Below, in pieces: positions 1 to 12,445 of a stretch of 64,000 nucleotides of DNA. The position numbers and the translations under genes were made by a program. This stretch comes from Prostheceraeus crozeri. Lineage: Eukaryota > Platyhelminthes > Polycladida > Euryleptidae. Positions within the stretch are counted from its first letter, which is position 1, and each line of letters begins with the position of its first letter. The stretch spans positions 248,001 through 312,000 of the forward strand of contig CAJQUW010008706.1 in NCBI GenBank assembly GCA_907163375.1, in the 5' to 3' direction. Below the pieces are notes generated by a model. It saw only the letters and a list, made by a program, of their open reading frames with translations. It did not search any database and was not told the origin of the DNA.

Positions 1-1625
1 TGTTTAGAAAAGTTGAAACTTAATAAAAATAAATGAAGTAAAATAACAAATAAACGAAAATTTTCGCAATAATTCGCAACATTGTGGTAAAATGTGGTAT
101 TTACCACATGTGCTGTGGTGTAGTGTAATTAGATCCTTGGTTTTACAAAATTTGATAAACTTTGTTATCAATTTTCTATCAAGTAGAATATGACCATAAT
201 TTTTGGCATGGGTTATCGTCAGGTCATCTTCTATCATTTGTATGTGTATTACTATTCCGCTTCTGATCGGCGATGCATGTGAGAATGTGGTTAAAAATAT
301 TAAGCCTTAATGCTGTGTTGTATGCTTGCTGATGCTAAGATCACAGATATATCTAGATGTTTTAAGATTCATAAACAAAGGCACTTGAACACATGACTGC
401 ATGAGCTGAGGACTTCTCATGCCTTCAAATGTTTTGGCTGTAGGTCAACTTTCTCTCTTAAACCTTCTCTCTTAATCAGAGAAAACGCGAGAAAAAATCA
501 TTTTTACCCATAGCTTCTGTCTGTTTCCCATTGGATATACATGTGGTTTCCTTAATTCTTTGTAACAAGAAAGGGATCAACATTAAACTCAACATACACA
601 CGAATTCGTGGAAGCCAAAAGATGAATATCATTCTGTGGAAGTCTATTGTTTGGTTATGCTCCCCACAGAAGCTTTTGATGACACCTGTACATGTAGGTG
701 TACGATGTGCTGTGAGGATTTCTGCTCTTTTGCTCAATGCTATTTAAGTGACTAAAGTGTGAGGGGCTTTCAATGCATAGATAAGAAAACCAAAAAGTCT
801 ATAATAAATTAAATTTTATAATTAATTAGAATAAAATTTCTTTATCGAGAGTTGTGATTAAATTGAGACCAAGACATTTAACTTTCGCATCATTGCATGC
901 TGATATGATAATTGAATAAATCCTCAAAAGTAGACTTTGATATTTTCCACTAAAATGTTTAATGATGTAGTACCTACTGGCTCCAGTGACTTCACTGTCC
1001 CTTTGCGCACGAAAGCCATGAGGATAAGTCGATTTATTATTAAATAAATTCATTAAATCGTGCGGATAACGACCAATCAACACATTGACGTGCTTACCAA
1101 AGAACTAATTCTAGCTGAATCATGTTGTAATTAAGGTAATAAATTGTGATCTGAAGATTCGATTATGAGTTCACTAAAACTAAATAAAACGTACAGTAAT
1201 AGTCACATTGCGTGCCTCTACATTTATCGTGCGATCACCTTTCAACTGAATAAAAACATTAAGCTGCAAAAATTCAAACCCACAGTGTGATAGGGTTATT
1301 GTCTTTACCTCAGCTGTGGCATCTGTGATCTCAATTTTAGCGCTTCAATAATATTTACGAAGGTTTTTGATCAAGAGGTTTTGACGAGTACGTGAGGCAA
1401 GCAATTTTTTCTACTTTAAACGGATGACATGAACACGCGATTAGCGATGAAACAGATCATTTAATCATCTTATTGCTATGATACGCTACTTTTTGTCTTA
1501 AAGGCTGTTTCAAACTATGGGAGAAGCATATTTTTATGAGAGCACCGAGACTCAACTTAACTAATCAAATATGAAGCAGATGAATTTTGATGTGAAAATT
1601 TCATTTCCCTGATTGCACCGTCTTC

Positions 1626-1770
1626 GGTCTCAGCCACACTGGAAGCAGAGGAAACACGAGCGTTCCGAGCAAACGTATTTCCGCAAGCTATTAATCGCTC
1701 TGGTCAATGCTGACTCTATGTTTGCTGCGAAGCGCTTTGCTCGGAAGCGCTAGTAGTGTGACTAAGGCCT
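1626..1770. repeat. Short foldback MITE-like element, copy 1
   Basis: The left end reads GGTCTCAGCCACACTGG and the right end AGTGTGACTAAGGCCT, which are imperfect inverted repeats of each other. The interior is rich in GCGTTCCGAGCAAACG-like words that also occur in a second copy at 8948-9149. No coding capacity is seen. It is probably a non-autonomous DNA transposon; the superfamily cannot be assigned from these ends. Confidence 0.6.
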
Positions 1771-3596
1771 TATATTGAATGTAGGCATGTAATTCATCAT
1801 GGTGATATTCCAATAGGTCAGTAGACTAGCAATTCATTAATGCTATCAAACAACTCGATATACCCGGTAGCTATCGTGTTTCGGATGCTTTCTTGACATG
1901 TTAGGGAGTCGTCGACAGTCGATTATGTAGCGGTAAACGAGTATCCCTTGGTCTGACCAGCAAGTTATCTTCTCTATTAGTACGAATTCTCACGATGCGG
2001 TTGGCTAACTTTTCAAGTGAAAATGATTAAACAGTAGGCCTACTATAAAAAAACTCTAATTTCGAACACAGTAGTAGCGATAGATGATTTCTCAGCTATT
2101 TATTGATAGAAGGCTTAGGAAGGCAAGGAACCTAGCTATGCAACGTAATGTAAAGTAAACGATGTTGTTTGACGTTTTGATTCAAATCGATAGGCAAACA
2201 AAGTAGATGAATGGTGCTAATGATTCATCACGTACATTCAAAATGGTCATTTACTTTTTCTAGTTGGATCTCAGAGTAAAATGATGGAGGACATGATAGT
2301 AGAAGGCTTCATTATTTGGCGATAGGGACAGGCAATCAGCTTGACCAAGTCTTGTTTACGAAGTCATGAAAATCTTTTTTCACATCATCATTTGCTTCCT
2401 ATCACGCCGTGAAGAAGCAGCACCCAATTATTACTACAGCATTAGTGGCGGCTCGTCCAAGTGGCCAGGTGGGGTACGGCCCACCTAGAAAATGATGAAT
2501 TATTCCGTAATCTGTAAACCTGACAATCCTGAACTTCAATGAACGAATAATTCAATAATTATTATGTCAAATGAGAAAGAAGCCTTCAGCTACAGACGCA
2601 GCATCAGTGGAATTAAATATTTACAATATAAATATTTATGCGCACTAAGGTTTCGGAGCCGTGGTCCAGCTAACACGGCTCCGACTCTCTACCAAGGTCC
2701 CGGCTTCGACCCAAGGCCCTTCGACATTTTTGACGCCCCCTCCCCCCGGAAGAATGATACACCCGATGGCAACGACGAAACTGCACATCTGTCGAGGTCT
2801 ACCTGGCACCTCTTCTTGTCAGACAAGATCAGGAAGCACATACGTATATATACAATGGAAGCAGGCTGAGGCTTTCGGTAAAATGACATTTGTCTGTGTT
2901 TTCTGTTATTAAGTAAGAAGACGATTTGTAGAACCATCTCAAGGTCATGCAGTTCATACTATTTAAAAGCTAAACACATTTAGATTTATCAAATCACTAT
3001 TTTTGTCGTAAAACACAGCATCTTGATTAAGTTTTAGCTGAAATTTATTTGGTCCTCCAATACATTTTCGTACATATCACTGATTGGAGATATAAACACA
3101 AGCAGGATAGAAAAGTCACAACTATGCTTAAAATGATGAGCAATGTGACTTAACTTGTGCTTCCCGCTTAAGACATTTCATAAACCATGAGTCGCAGAGG
3201 GAGCCATGAAAATTTTCTCTACTTGCACATATGGGACTGATGGAAGTCTGTGATTTAGTCCGCTACCGCTACCGCTCTTAGCGCTTGATCAGAGGCGAGA
3301 AGAACTTCATTCTTCCAGAGTGAGGTGTCGTTGATTTAAAAGAGGTATTTCAGTCACACACATCGAGGTATTTTAGTCAGTGTAGGGTTTTGCAAAAAGC
3401 TTTAATCCGCACACTGATGGGCATGCATGTGCACTTTTTATTGATCGTGTCTAATAAGAACGGGAACCGGATAGAACTATGCACACGGGCAGATTCGCAG
3501 CAGCCATGGATAGGGTGCACTGAATTCTCTGAAAGTCCAATTTTCAACCTCGCTCTCTGCAGAAACAATGTACTGCCGGTCGGATGAGATTATTCA

Positions 3597-3642
3597 ACCA
3601 CTTAGCTTAACCATTTAGCTTAACCACTTAGCTCAACCACTA
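3597..3642. repeat. 13-bp tandem repeat, about 3.5 units
   Basis: The word ACCACTTAGCTTA is repeated with single substitutions at 3597, 3610 and 3623, followed by a half unit. It is a simple minisatellite. Confidence 0.7.
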
Positions 3643-6600
3643 ATATTCATCAATCAAGTGAACTACATTTCAACATTGAACTAAAATTCTCTTTATATCA
3701 AAACTACTTCATCTAGCTATTTTATTGAGAATGAGACACCTATAAAGTGACCATACATTTTTTAAGGAATAATAATTAAGTATCAATAAGTGCATTAACT
3801 CTGTCGCGAAGAATGCACATGCATGTTTTTCGACAAGAGTTTTTCGCCCGACAGCTGCGTTTTTGGCTGGAACACAATCTCAAGGAAGTCCGCGATCTCC
3901 TTTAAAATCCAAATAAATGATTCGCAGTAGTCTTTGTATTGAGAGGAGCTGAAGGCTAGCAGGTTTCGAGAGGTCTTCAACGATAACCTACAATGATGAC
4001 ACGCTTGTATTCATTTCAGCTGCACTGTCAAATAATACCACTTTATCTTCCAAAGTGACTGAATTCTTAATACATAAAACTTCAAACCGGAGCCAGAACC
4101 GTGGTATTTCCTGCCGGCTCCGGTTCCGGGTGGCTCCGGCTTCGAAACCCTGATACGCACACCCTTCCATCGGTATTGACATTGCATTACTCGAAGTCGT
4201 CACGCGTGATAGAGAACTATTCACATTCAGCTCTGTACATGTAGAAAAACGTGCAAATGGGCAGAGTGGAAGGAGCCCTCAGCCAGCACCTCTCATTGGT
4301 TAATCCTGATTCCGCTATCATCAATAGACTCGGAGGTCATGAAGCATTAATGCAGTGCGGGATGCGCAGTTTATTTATTCTTCGAGACTGTATGGATTCA
4401 AAAGTCTAAGAGCAGAGCATTACTTTGTTAATTGAGGATCGAAGAATTCCGTTGAGATACTTACCATATCATGACACCGCTTGCATTTCTCTCGCACTCT
4501 TATATTTAAATCTCAGAATTAATCGATCGTGATCACATAATTATTATAATCATGCAGGTGAAGCTGTGTGGAACAGGACACAGAGTTAATCTATAAGTTA
4601 ATCAAAAATTCACATAGGCAGTCTGAATGAAGGAAGCATTTGGCCGGTCCTTCCTTCGTCACAATCCTTTATAAGCCTCAAGTCATAAGTCATTTTCACA
4701 ACACTTTTATCATCGATTGATACTGCAAGCAGGCAGAAAAAGAATATTTATGAAATTTTTCTAATTTTTGTTAGAGCATAAAGCATAAGCATAATTATGA
4801 CGCTTTCTAAGAATGATGCGCTATGTCACTACGTCAGTACTATTGAAGCTCATCGCCCGGGTCTCAGCCGGGTGACGGCTTATGGCTTATGGTTTGTCAT
4901 GTGTGCCTCTGTAATCAAAGCTGGCTTGTGGCTGATGACTTACTGCAAACGGCTTATGGCTTACAGCTCTTATTGGAACTCAAGTGTTGGAACTCTGTTT
5001 GCTCATGGCTTGCGCTTTACGGCTAAACGTGTGAGTCTCCGGCCTTATAGGCTAAAGATGTACGTCAATCGAAATCAAAAAGTTACAAGTAGATTCGACT
5101 TTGATGATCGTTTTCTCGAAGTGTGTGTGATATTGCATTAAAAAAACAGGCACGAGCCGCCACCGACAGTCTATCCCATTGCGTGTAGACAGGAACATCT
5201 GAACAGGAACATCAAGTGTTGAATTAATCCCTTGACATCCAGGATTATAATAAAATGTTCGCAGTATTTGTTAGAAACTTCAACGAGCTTCATTGGCTCG
5301 TCATGAGAACATGAAATGAGTCAGGACACTTCATGTTCATGAATAAATATACACAATGCAAATACATGCTCGTTCCCTCACATTGAGACGATGTGAATGA
5401 TTTCTGTTTTTCTTGATGTATGAAATTATGCGTGCCGACTTTGAATGCTGAACTTTATCTCAGTAGGAGATGTTTTCTTTTGTTTTCGAGAATAAACCAG
5501 TGAATATCTAATCATTGCATGAAAAAGAGCAGGAAGAGAAAAGCTTTAATTGTCTTGAAATTTTCTTTGAAATATTCATTGTACGTCTCAGTTTATCAAA
5601 ATCTTTTCGTCTCGTCAACAGTTGTGCAAAGACTACTTTAATTAACACATACACCTTCCAAGACCCCAACTTAGAAATGCTTTATGATGCTATGAAATAC
5701 TAGGCTTATAGTTATACCGCAGTCATCGCATCGCTAGTTATATCAGTATTAGCATGAAGATGCTTAAATATACATTTTTACTAACCGAAGATGCTTCATT
5801 GGATGTTTTCAAGAAAATAATACAGATTTAGAAAAAATATAAGTGAATGTAAGTTGACATCGAATTAAACAGCAATGTCAAGAGAATGTTGTTTGATTAG
5901 TAGTCACATTGACAGGTCGATCACATCATAAAGTCCAGAAATATTACAAAATCTTGAAATTACTGCATTATCCTATTTCTACTTACATTCCATTATAAAT
6001 TCACATCATTTTCCAAATCTATTGAAAGATCCATCGATTTATTTAAAACTACTGCAACATCATCAAAAAGGCTAGTCAATGTTGTAAGCAAAATTTGTGA
6101 AAATGATTTCCACAATGAATCTTCTTCTAATCGCGAAATCAAAGAACTTGTCATTTCCGTTTTATTTTGCTTGATATCCTCAAAATAGATTTATTGTAAT
6201 GCAGCCGATAAGAGCATGTGGGCTTTCTTTTATATTTATATAAAGTTTCATATTTGTCAGTCATAGTAGCCTTTAACATTGTTTATTGATCATTATTGTC
6301 ACAATTAGTTACATCTGTTATTTATTAGGCCTCCCAAAATTATTATTATTATTATGTCATTATAATGATGTATATTCATTATTTTTATTAATTATACATT
6401 TATATATTTATTGTGTATATCTTACCGTATATTTTCAATCGTATATTTAGTGATTATGTACACAGCATGAGGTTTATGAGCAGAAATAGGAAAATCAGCA
6501 TATCCCAATGCATCGGAGAAAAGGTCAAATGAGAAATATGTTCAAGCAACTGTAAAATCCATGACAGTAAGCGCTTTAATTCTCACTGTTGCCAATAGTT

Positions 6601-6792
6601 AATGCTTTGAATATTTCACTGATAGTCAATGTTAAAATGAAATGGAATCGATAAGAAAGCCATCAATCAATGCTTTAAATATCACATCATGAATACTGAT
6701 TGTCTAAAACAAGCATCATGGCAACTACTAAAATTTGAAAATTTCAGGAAAACGGTTTCGTATATTCCCAGGAAAGCTTAAACTGTAACGTC

Positions 6793-7111
6793 ATGAAGTG
6801 GGGCACTACTGCAGTTTAGTGCACCCTCTATGAAAGAGACGGAAACGCGCCTACTGCAGTTTAGTGCATCCTAAAACAACGGCGCATTCTCCCGCAAACG
6901 ATGACTACGCACATTACACCGAAGCGCGCTCGGTGTAATGTGCGAAGACGAAGACGAAGACACAAAGACACTCATTTATAACTATAGGGAAGAACGAACG
7001 GCATTCATTCTGTTGATTAAATCATGTTGTTCTCACATGCATTTTAGGGTGCACTAAACTGCAGTAGGGGTAAAAAAGGGTGCACTAAACTGCAGTAGTG
7101 CCATGAAGTGG
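6793..7111. mobile_element. MITE with long inverted ends and a 9-bp target duplication
   Basis: The element at 6802-7102 starts GGCACTACTGCAGTTTAGTG and ends with the reverse complement. It is flanked on both sides by ATGAAGTGG (6793-6801 and 7103-7111), a 9-bp target-site duplication. Each end carries the core CTACTGCAGTTTAGTGCA twice, so the inverted ends are themselves tandem duplications. The interior holds a perfect 15-bp hairpin. There is no transposase. A 9-bp duplication fits Mutator-like or Merlin-like elements; the family is inferred only from duplication length and the GG start. Confidence 0.85.
6908..6944. repeat. Perfect 15-bp stem hairpin inside the MITE
   Basis: Left arm CGCACATTACACCGA (6908-6922) and right arm TCGGTGTAATGTGCG (6930-6944) are exact reverse complements separated by the 7-base loop AGCGCGC. 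It is more GC-rich than its surroundings. Confidence 0.9.
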
Positions 7112-7922
7112 TTCCCAAAATGCTTCAGTGTTCCTTTTTGCATATTGAATATTATTAAAATATTGCATGACAATCAGCATATTACATAGAATATTAGAAC
7201 ACATAAGACATCACATCTTTTCTTAAACTTTGTGTATCATGGTGTGACGGTCAACTCCGCTTCTTAAAATCACATCGAGCTAAAGTGAAGGGATTTCATT
7301 AAACGAATTTTCTATGATCAGAAAGGGATGAATTCGTCAAATTTTTATCAACCACCATTTGAATAAGTAGAATTTATCATAATGGCAATCGCAAAATATT
7401 ATGAGGCAACAATTAACAAAGGGCATTGTTGATTCTGTTTCATTTGACGTAGGTTGCTGATGAAAACTGAAGGACGATGAGATAAGGTCATTTAATCATG
7501 TAGAGAGCATTTATGACACAGGATCTAAAAACCTAGAATGATGAATAAACAAAGTAATTATATGAACAGTTCCTGTATTAGCTGGATGACGTGATCACCA
7601 TGGAAGTCTATTGTCAGAAGCAATCATGTTTGGAGAAAGCTTGTGTTGTTAGTAAGAATTATCTGCATCAAAGGAAGAATTTTAAGATGTCTAGGTAGAG
7701 AGAAGTCCTTTAAGTTAGAAGATCAAGTTACTTGGCATGAGGATTCGATGTCCAGATCTTTGCTTTAAATAGCATGGTTAAACAACTTCCCTGGATTCTC
7801 GATATGCCTCCCGAAATTTCGAAGCATGAATGTATCAGGGATTTCCAGAGACGAAACTCTCCTACTATTGGATTTGGCTTGTGCTGTCTGACATTCGTTC
7901 ATTTTTTCTCTACAAATGTTTG

Positions 7923-8637
7923 TCTGGCAGTCAGAGTGAGTTTCTGCAGGGAACAAGGCCGAAACTGAGACTTTCACAGTATTATGCACAGCACCCTATT
8001 ACCCTTGCAAATCTGTGCATCTACCGAGCTCTACCAGGTCCCTCTTCCTATCAGACAAGATCAAAGAAAGACACATGTAAATACAATGGGAGGCAGAAAG
8101 AAGTTTTTGGTAAAAATGTTTCCGTATATGTTTTCTCTGATTACATGAAAAGTTCTAAATCTAGTGCCATAAATTTATACATGGAATGGCTTCAGGCAAT
8201 TCCTTATTGTGATGTGTTGGTGATGCATGCGACAATGATGTTCAATGCGTCAAAAATTAGCCAAAATATTGTGTTTGCCGACATACGGAGGCGAACCAAA
8301 ATCTGAATGTGTTTCACTGCATAGACAGAAGTGCATGAGCATGGCAGGAGATGACTTGAAGATGTTCCATGCCAGAATCTGTGACTCTAAGTTTTGTAAT
8401 TTTCATATAATCAGAGATATAGAATAAATAGAAATAGAAAATCCCATTTTTACCGAAAACGTCAGTCTGCTTCCCATTGGACTATCGTTCATTTTCCTTG
8501 ATCCTGTCTGACAGGAAGAGGAACTCACTAGAACTCGGCAGACGTGCCGATTCGTAGCTGGCATAGGTGCACATCATTCTGTGAAAATCTCATTTTCGGC
8601 CTCGCTCCCTGCAGAAACTCGCTCTGGCTGTCTGACT
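7923..8637. repeat. Foldback copy of an interspersed repeat family (GTTTCTGCAGGG family)
   Basis: The left arm (7923-8170) and right arm (8372-8637) are diverged inverted copies. Both contain a GAGTTTCTGCAGGGA word, a TCAGACAAGATCA-like word, a GGTAAAAATG word and a CTCTGATTA word, in opposite orientation, around a ~200-bp unique centre. Further copies lie at 29678-29900 and 30890-31130, with partial ones near 478-577, 2783-2912 and 3445-3566. Open frames across it are not conserved between copies and are not annotated as genes. It is a non-autonomous element of unknown class. Confidence 0.65.
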
Positions 8638-8947
8638 GTACAGAGTAAATTGGACGCAATTAAAGCAAGCGCTCGAAAACGAGAAAAACTAAGCGATTGT
8701 ATCGTTGCTCGTGCTCAATCACTGCAAAGCGTTTTGGCTTCGCATTGGTCAAAATTGCACAGGTCAGATTATTTCATGGCCAAGTTTGTTTTTTCTGTAA
8801 GAAGGCAAATCACTTTCTTAGCAAATGAGCTTCATCAATACATGTAGGTACCATAGACATCCGATACTCTTAAGGGGTCAGAGCGGATATGCACATTGGG
8901 AACAATACAATGACATCACGTGACAACAATAGCTTATGTAGAGAGTA

Positions 8948-9149
8948 AGGCCTCAGCCACACTGCGAGCTTTTCCAAGCGTTTCCGAGCAAAACGTTTTG
9001 CAGCAAATATAAAGTCATCATTGCAGCAGTTGTAGACTGCCACACTGCAAGCAAAACAAACCAGAGCAATCGATAGCTTGCGGAGATACGTTTGCTCGCG
9101 CTTGCTCGGGACGCTCGTGTTTGCTTTGCTTTCAGTGTGGTTGAGACCT
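8948..9149. repeat. Short foldback MITE-like element, copy 2
   Basis: The ends AGGCCTCAGCCACACTG and CAGTGTGGTTGAGACCT are 17-bp imperfect inverted repeats. The interior contains GAGCAAAACGTTTTGC and similar partially palindromic words shared with the copy at 1626-1770. The immediate flanks share a TA-like step, so a TA target is possible but not proven. Confidence 0.75.
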
Positions 9150-9541
9150 AAGGGAAAATCAAGTGGAAAACAGTGACCTCTTGCCATTGTTTTCATTTCT
9201 TTTTAATACCCCTTTAATTCTGTTGCTAATTTTAACTTGCGTGCCAGTCATCTGATATATAAAAATGAAAAATGGTATTTTTCAGCCATTTCTTTTTGTA
9301 TTTAGAACACTATGTAAGCTTATTTTGCTTCTGCAGTTGTGGCCAAAAAGTTTCCTGGCAGTACCATCTTTCCTGATTAGCTTCGCAAATAATATTGTCG
9401 TTATCAAAAATATGATTGATCAGATAATCCAGTCGTTTACTTTGGTTTCTTGGGAAGTCCCAGTTGTTAAATATAATATACAAACTAAGAATTGAAGCAT
9501 ATAAGGCATCTGTGCAGACACAGTATTATATCATTCATAAT

Positions 9542-10501
9542 GTCATTTTTCATGAGAAAACGTGAAATTGCTTACACAAAGCAAGCTCAAATAGACGTGC
9601 TTACAGAAGAAGGTTATTCTGAGCGACAAATTTCAGTCTGCCTCGAAATTGCATTATCAAATCATGTTCGATCTATCGGTGATTTCAAACCAAATTCGAC
9701 TTAATTTCAACCCCTTTAACGAGAAGAGCAGCAGTGTGTTCACCGACTGCTTCAAGTACATTCATCCTCAGTTGTCCTCGGAAGACATACTACCAGGCAC
9801 TCGTCCGATTCGACGAAGATTGAGCAAGGAATTCAACTTGCGCTCTTTTAAAGCAGCAAACCATTTCTAAGTGCACACCACATTCGGGATCGATTGGTGT
9901 TTGCAGGAAAATATGAACGATTTACTATTGATTAGTGGAATCAAGTCCTTTTCACCGACGAAGCGCAAATAAATCAGTTCTCTCCCAACAATTTAAGAGT
10001 TCATTGACCATCTGGTAATCGTTGTAATCCTAGATATATTGTGCCCACGGTGAGAGCAGCTTCTTCCATAATGGTGTGAGTCTGTATGACTGCCTCAGGC
10101 AGCGGTGGTCTTTGGTTCATGCCGCAGGAAACCAGAATAAAAGCGCATTCCTATCTTGAAATTTTTAGAGAGAAGCTTTCCAATTGGCTTTCCAACACGA
10201 TTCAACGAGATGAACTCCGCTCACCGTGTGAACTTAGTTTTGGCTGGCAAGACAAAGCTTTAACAGTTTGTGACCGTGGCTATGTAATTCGCCCGAACCA
10301 AACCCAATCGAACGTTTGTGGACTGTTTTAAAGAGGAAAGTAAATGAGATGAATTCGACGTCGTACGAAGACCTCAAGAACAAGATTTTGTTATCACGGA
10401 CTGAAGAAGTGACCCCTTCACTGTGTCAATCTTTGGTGGAATCCATGTCGCAGCGAGTGAGAGCAGTTCTGGCTGCAAAAGGTGGACGATTTACTAAATG
10501 A
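9542..10501 (+). pseudogene. Decayed Tc1-like transposase
   Basis: Fragments in changing frames together cover a Tc1 transposase. They comprise an N-terminal helix-turn-helix part with EEGYSERQISVCL (near 9612), a middle part with RPIRRRLSKEF and SFKAANHF (near 9805-9868), the catalytic-core motifs INQFSPNNLRVH and RYIVPTVR (9970-10060), SGSGGLWFMPQ (10090-10130), and the C-terminal stretch TVLKRKVNEMNSTSYEDL to RVRAVLAAKGG (10320-10490). Stops and frame changes separate all of these, and the block holding the second catalytic Asp is damaged. It is non-functional. The 3' end abuts the microsatellite tail of the neighbouring LINE. Confidence 0.85.
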
Positions 10502-10525
10502 TGATGATGATGATGATGATGAGGA
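10500..10525. repeat. (TGA)n microsatellite, tail of the LINE on the minus strand
   Basis: A run of about eight TGA units lies exactly between the end of the Tc1 pseudogene and the 3' untranslated part of the minus-strand LINE. It reads as (CAT)n at the LINE 3' end. Short microsatellite tails of this kind are usual for CR1/L2-type elements. Confidence 0.8.
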
Positions 10526-12445
10526 CGATTTTTATTAAAATGACAACTAACTAAAAAGCTTCAGGGTCAGTTCACAAAATTTAAAAGCATAAGAAAGCTC
10601 ACAAAATAAAAGACCGATCAGCTGCTTTTGCATATAAATATTAGCTTGACATATGACTTAAAAAGTTTAACTGTCTCTTGAGATCGACATTTGGGTGGCA
10701 GGCTATTCCATATATGAGCTGCACTGGAAGAGAATAGTTTCCTCTGTGTAAATTTCAGTCTGCAGCGTGGTTGGAGGAGTTGCTCTTTTGATGAAGAGCG
10801 GAGTCGAGATCGATTGTGAAGGTCACTCACAAGCTTCACTCGCTCTCCAAGGTACGATGGAATAGATCCATGAATACACTTATAGGCCAAGGTGGCTAAG
10901 CGAAGATCAACTCGATGCCTCATGGATAACCAGTCCAGTTCTTTCGCGGCTCCTGAAACATGGCCAAAGTACGGGATGTTCTTCACGAGACGAACTGCAG
11001 CATTGATCACGCTCTGAAGGCGGTTCATCGTGACTTCAGGCAACCCATTGAAAATACCGATGCAATACTCGAGCACAGGGAACACCAATGACTCAACCAG
11101 ATAGGCAGTATGAGAACGAGTAATTGATCGGCGGATTGAGCGGATTTGTCGGAGTATACTGAAGCACGATGACACTGTTTTTGAAACTTGTGATGTTAAG
11201 GACAATGTGTTGTCAATTATGAAGCCGAGATAGCGAAAAGAGGCCACAGGAGTAAAATGATGGTCCATAATGGAGATAGGTTGCTCGTGGAAAGCCGATA
11301 AGCGCTGGCGTAGTCCACACCACATAATATTTGTCTTCTCCATGTTCATCACCAACTTGTTAGAGTTCAGCCAACTTTGAATAAAATGCATACCATGTGA
11401 GATTTTTGAAGTCAATGAAAGTTCTTTACCATGTGGACAAGAGACAATGTCGTCGGCGAAGATGTGGACTTTCAAGCCAAAATTTTGTGAAACTTGGGAA
11501 ATTTCGGCAGTGTAGAGGGCATACAGAATTGGCCCGAGGACAGTTCCTTGTGGAACACCATTGACCACTGGCACAACACTAGAATGGGATCTTCCATACC
11601 GAAAGTACTGTGAGCGCCTTGTAAGAAAGGACCGAAACCATTCCAACACGAAACCTGTCAAACCATACGTCGTTGAAAGTCGTTCCATAAGTATATCATA
11701 ATTCACTGAATCGAATGCCGCTGACACGTCGAGTGCTGCTAGAAGATTTACTTCTCCCTCATCAATGGACTCAAGAAGATCACTCATGACATCAGTAATG
11801 ACAGTTTCCGTAGAATGATGTTTCCGGTATGCTGATTGGTAAGTCGGAAGAAGATTGCTTGTATGCAGATAAGAAATCAATTGGCGCAGGACAAGTCGTT
11901 CTAGCAGCTTCGACAGAACAGGGAGGCTGCTGATAGGACAATAAGATGACACATCATCGACATTCGATTTCCCTTTCTTGATGACAGGAGTAACACATGC
12001 CAAGCCCAAGTTGGATGGAAACGATCCTCGAAGTAGTGATTCATTCACCAAGTGTGTTAGAAATGGCGAGAGAAGGCCAAGGCATTCCTTGAGAATGCGA
12101 GTTGGCATGGGATCTGCCAGGGACTGTTTATTGGGCAACGATCGTATTGTGGAGGAGATGTCGGGAATTGAGACGCACCGGAATGTTGACAACGAGCATT
12201 CTTTATCCAAAACGGTAAATGAAGGCTGTACGCGTGATGGATGTAATTTTCCTAATCTTGTCGAAGTAGTCTGCAAACTGTGTAGCATCAAGGTAATCCG
12301 AGGAAAGTTTAACATCGCGACCCAGCAAGGTGTTTATTGACCGCCAAAGTTTTTGAGAGTCTTTACTTTCAGATTGTATTGACAAATGTCGACAAAATGA
12401 TCTTATGAACGAATAGAAAATTGGTGTTTTGTAGCTGCATCACTT
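10505..12445 (-). mobile_element. 5'-truncated non-LTR retrotransposon (CR1/Jockey-like) with reverse transcriptase
   Basis: The main open frame (10618-12315, 565 aa) is a LINE reverse transcriptase. Visible blocks include LADPMPTRILKEC, PVIKKGKSNVDDVSSYCPIS, YQSAYRKHHSTETV, the palm block LDVSAAFDSVN, GVPQGTVLGPILYALY, the catalytic FADD box (about 11450), and the thumb and C-terminal region with FRYLGFIIDN. A short upstream piece in another frame (12203-12385; SQKLWRSINTLLGR) is the linker that normally precedes the RT, so there is a frameshift near 12300. The apurinic endonuclease domain is missing, as in typical 5' truncations. The catalytic aspartates are intact, but the element cannot be autonomous. 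Confidence 0.9.

Larger units (their letters stand above)
1..6792. other. AT-rich non-coding stretch with scattered repeat copies
   Basis: No gene is supported here. All open frames are under 120 codons, lack recognisable domains and are not linked by convincing splice sites. The stretch contains partial copies of the interspersed repeat described at 7923-8637 (around 478-577, 2783-2912 and 3445-3566), one short MITE-like element (1626-1770), a 13-bp tandem repeat (3597-3642), and a degenerate run of TTATGGCTTA-like words around 4870-5040. Confidence 0.6.

Noticed and set aside
4797-5141. 114-codon plus-strand open frame
   Set aside because: It is built on degenerate TTATGGCTTA-like repeats, with no domain or splice context.
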